Source of the DNA: Bacillota bacterium
GTDB taxonomy: Bacteria; Bacillota; Clostridia; Lachnospirales; Lachnospiraceae
Reading direction: 5' to 3'
DNA: 15,373 bases
NCBI GenBank assembly: GCA_023428885.1
Contig: JAEYWQ010000418.1
Coordinates: 1-15,373 of the forward strand
Below the pieces are notes generated by a model, which saw only the letters and a program-made list of their open reading frames with translations, did not search any database and was not told the origin of the DNA. This document shows positions 13,491 to 15,373 of this stretch, piece by piece (the stretch's first letter is position 1; each line of letters opens with the position of its first letter). The position numbers and the translations under genes were made by a program.

Positions 13491-15373
13491 TTATTCTGTA
13501 ACAAGAGCATAGGCGGAAATTTTTCGAATCCTCCAAGTAATCAACATAGACAGCAAGTAGGAGAAAACAATCGTAGCAAATCCAAAGGAAATAATCCAAA
13601 CTGGATCTACAATAAATCCAGCTTTCATGACACCTGCACCTTTCATGGCAAGTGACATCACCGGGTTTGTATAAAATGCTCCTAACAATGTTCCAGATAC
13701 CACACCTATCATAATCGGAATCGTAAAGCTAATGGAAAGCTGGCTCATCAACTGATAGGTGGTAAAGCCAATCGCTTTTTGGATTCCAAGTTCCCGTTTT
13801 TTGCGAATAACGGATGAGCTGATGACAAAATATAAAACCAGGGTGACTACAAACAGGGTAATAATTAGCATTGCAAGCCCGACTGCAGCTACTATATTTT
13901 GATATGAGGCCATCCCCTCTGCCATTTCCTTATCGAAATTTACGGCTCCTAGTATCATACTCTTATCAAAGTCATTTTTTAATTGTGTAACGATTGTTTC
14001 GGCATCTGTTCCTTTCTCTAAATAAATATATAAAGACTGATGCTTAAAACTAGGATTAAAACGTCCATAATCCTTTGCAAGAATGGAGGTATTCAGTCCT
14101 CCCATCTGAGAACCATTGGATAGACCCACCACTTTAAACTGATCTTTCATCTCTCCATATGACACTGTGATCGTATCACCTATGGTTTTATCCAATCGTT
14201 CCGCTAAGATTCCAGCAAGTGTGATTTCATTCGAACTTTCTGGATATCGTCCTTCATACACCAGCTTAGTCTCTTTATTTTGATAATCATCCATTACATA
14301 AGCAGCGACTTCCATACCTTCAACATTTATCTTTACCTCATCTAAATATTGCACTTTCCTTACATGATCCATACGTTCGATGGTTTCCACTGCTTTCGTT
14401 TGATCCATTTGCGGATTAAGCACAGCAATTGCGTTACATATTTCCATCCCCGGAACTTCTGCAAAGGCTTTTGTATCAACTGTTGTATTGTAATACATAA
14501 TCACGCCAAATGCTCCTGAGAATGTAACAGCGATTAAAATAACAATAATCATGATGTTTTGCTTCATTCCTTGAATCACTGATCTTAATGCTAAGATAAA
14601 AGGTAGTTTACCAATTGCATATTCGAGTTGTAGATGATTTCGTTTATACTTACGAGCAATCGTTTCCCCACGCAAGGCATTAATAGGATTTAACTTGCTG
14701 ATACGGTGGGCTGCTATATATGCGATCAAGATAACGATCAAGAGCAAGAATATAAATGCTGTCCCAGTAACTATGCCATCAAAACCTTGTTCCCACTTCA
14801 GTCCTGATTGTTGCTCAAACACAAGGGAGACTGCTGGTAGTACAGGATAAGAAAGTGCACATCCAATGAGACTACCAATACCTGCTATCAATGAAAACTG
14901 TAATATAACAGAGAGGATAATTTGCCTACTTGTATATCCCACTGATTTTAAAGAACCAATTTTCATAATGTCTTCTTCGATACTGTTAACAATCCTAAAG
15001 CGAACAACCAGCAAACATACAATTACAATGATTATGGAAAACATAACCATCATAGCCGATATCATACTTGCCATCATACAACGGGATAATTCAATTAGTC
15101 CAAGGTCAATGACTAAAAGTGTGGTAGTCGGATCAGCAGCCATTAACGAAGCTGAAGATAAATCCAGTATTTCACGGATACCACTTTCAATTGCAGATGC
15201 ATTATTGACATTATCCAGATTTGCATATACTACATGCATTAGGTATTCAGGTTTGTTTAGAATGTCCTTCACTTTTTGATAGGTATCAGCTGGTAGAAAA
15301 AAGTTGAGATAGCCAGTGTCCGTGGAACTAAAGAAGATGTCCTCGGTATAACCCTTCACCGTAAAAGTGATTG
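13491..15373 (-). CDS. FtsX/MacB-type ABC transporter permease, N-terminus beyond the window
   Basis: An inner-membrane permease with two FtsX domains; at least 626 codons are visible. The frame stays open through the right edge (ITFT precedes the GTG at 15357-15359), so that GTG is probably internal and the gene is 5'-truncated by the window. Numbering from the GTG, membrane segments lie near 100-122, 147-178 and 198-218 (first FtsX domain, with IEEDIMKIGSLKSVGYTSRQ, 127-146) and near 268-290. An extracytoplasmic MacB-like domain (about 291-490) follows, then three more segments with the classic IRKKRELGIQKAIGFTTYQL coupling motif and a final EALV-like C-terminus. Such permeases work with a separate ATPase, usually adjacent, in peptide or lipid export or in sensing antimicrobial peptides. 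The partner is not in view. It ends in the compound hairpin. Confidence 0.88.
   Translation of the reverse strand, partial: ITFTVKGYTEDIFFSSTDTGYLNFFLPADTYQKVKDILNKPEYLMHVVYANLDNVNNASAIESGIREILDLSSASLMAADPTTTLLVIDLGLIELSRCMMASMISAMMVMFSIIIVIVCLLVVRFRIVNSIEEDIMKIGSLKSVGYTSRQIILSVILQFSLIAGIGSLIGCALSYPVLPAVSLVFEQQSGLKWEQGFDGIVTGTAFIFLLLIVILIAYIAAHRISKLNPINALRGETIARKYKRNHLQLEYAIGKLPFILALRSVIQGMKQNIMIIVILIAVTFSGAFGVIMYYNTTVDTKAFAEVPGMEICNAIAVLNPQMDQTKAVETIERMDHVRKVQYLDEVKINVEGMEVAAYVMDDYQNKETKLVYEGRYPESSNEITLAGILAERLDKTIGDTITVSYGEMKDQFKVVGLSNGSQMGGLNTSILAKDYGRFNPSFKHQSLYIYLEKGTDAETIVTQLKNDFDKSMILGAVNFDKEMAEGMASYQNIVAAVGLAMLIITLFVVTLVLYFVISSSVIRKKRELGIQKAIGFTTYQLMSQLSISFTIPIMIGVVSGTLLGAFYTNPVMSLAMKGAGVMKAGFIVDPVWIISFGFATIVFSYLLSMLITWRIRKISAYALVTE

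Noticed and set aside
14866..15279. 137-codon plus-strand frame inside the ABC permease
   Set aside because: It is antisense to a clear FtsX domain and has no initiation signals.

Overview
The window looks like a chromosome segment from a low-GC Gram-positive anaerobe. The best guess is class Clostridia, Lachnospiraceae type. The grounds are the AT-rich composition, purine-rich GGAGG-type ribosome binding sites before nearly every gene, frequent TTG and GTG starts, sigma-A-like promoters and the gene families present. No rRNA, tRNA, CRISPR array, transposase or phage integrase was recognised.

Region 1 (about 102-4744, all minus strand) is an accessory locus built around a VgrG / phage GpD-like spike protein. 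A DcrB/EagR-like possible chaperone is encoded just upstream of it, and two acidic or Cys-containing proteins just downstream; one of these resembles the Imm11 family. Two further unrecognised proteins (233 and 155 aa) lie upstream in what looks like a separate transcription unit, because an intrinsic terminator (3504-3550) and a good promoter (3394-3422) lie between the two sets. No sheath, tube, baseplate or ATPase gene is in view.

Region 2 (4851-10297, minus strand) is a compact operon: idi (type 1) - mvaK1 - mvaD - small coiled-coil membrane protein - TctA-like carboxylate permease - mvaK2. It encodes the whole lower mevalonate pathway, mevalonate to IPP/DMAPP, but not HMG-CoA synthase or reductase. 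The transporter and its small partner sit inside the operon, with a gene overlap and a 1-nt gap. This suggests, as inference, that the operon may take up mevalonate or a related hydroxy acid for isoprenoid synthesis.

Region 3 (10442-11303, minus strand) is a two-gene XRE repressor / DUF2178-like membrane protein cassette. It has a textbook promoter overlapped by a 23-bp-spaced operator array, and an intrinsic terminator at the end.

Region 4 (11291-13376, plus strand) is a divergent pair: a glucose/sorbosone dehydrogenase-fold protein without a signal peptide, then a small polytopic membrane protein. Region 5 is an unusually strong compound hairpin (13387-13476) and then, on the minus strand, the 3' part of a large FtsX/MacB-type ABC transporter permease that runs off the right edge of the window.
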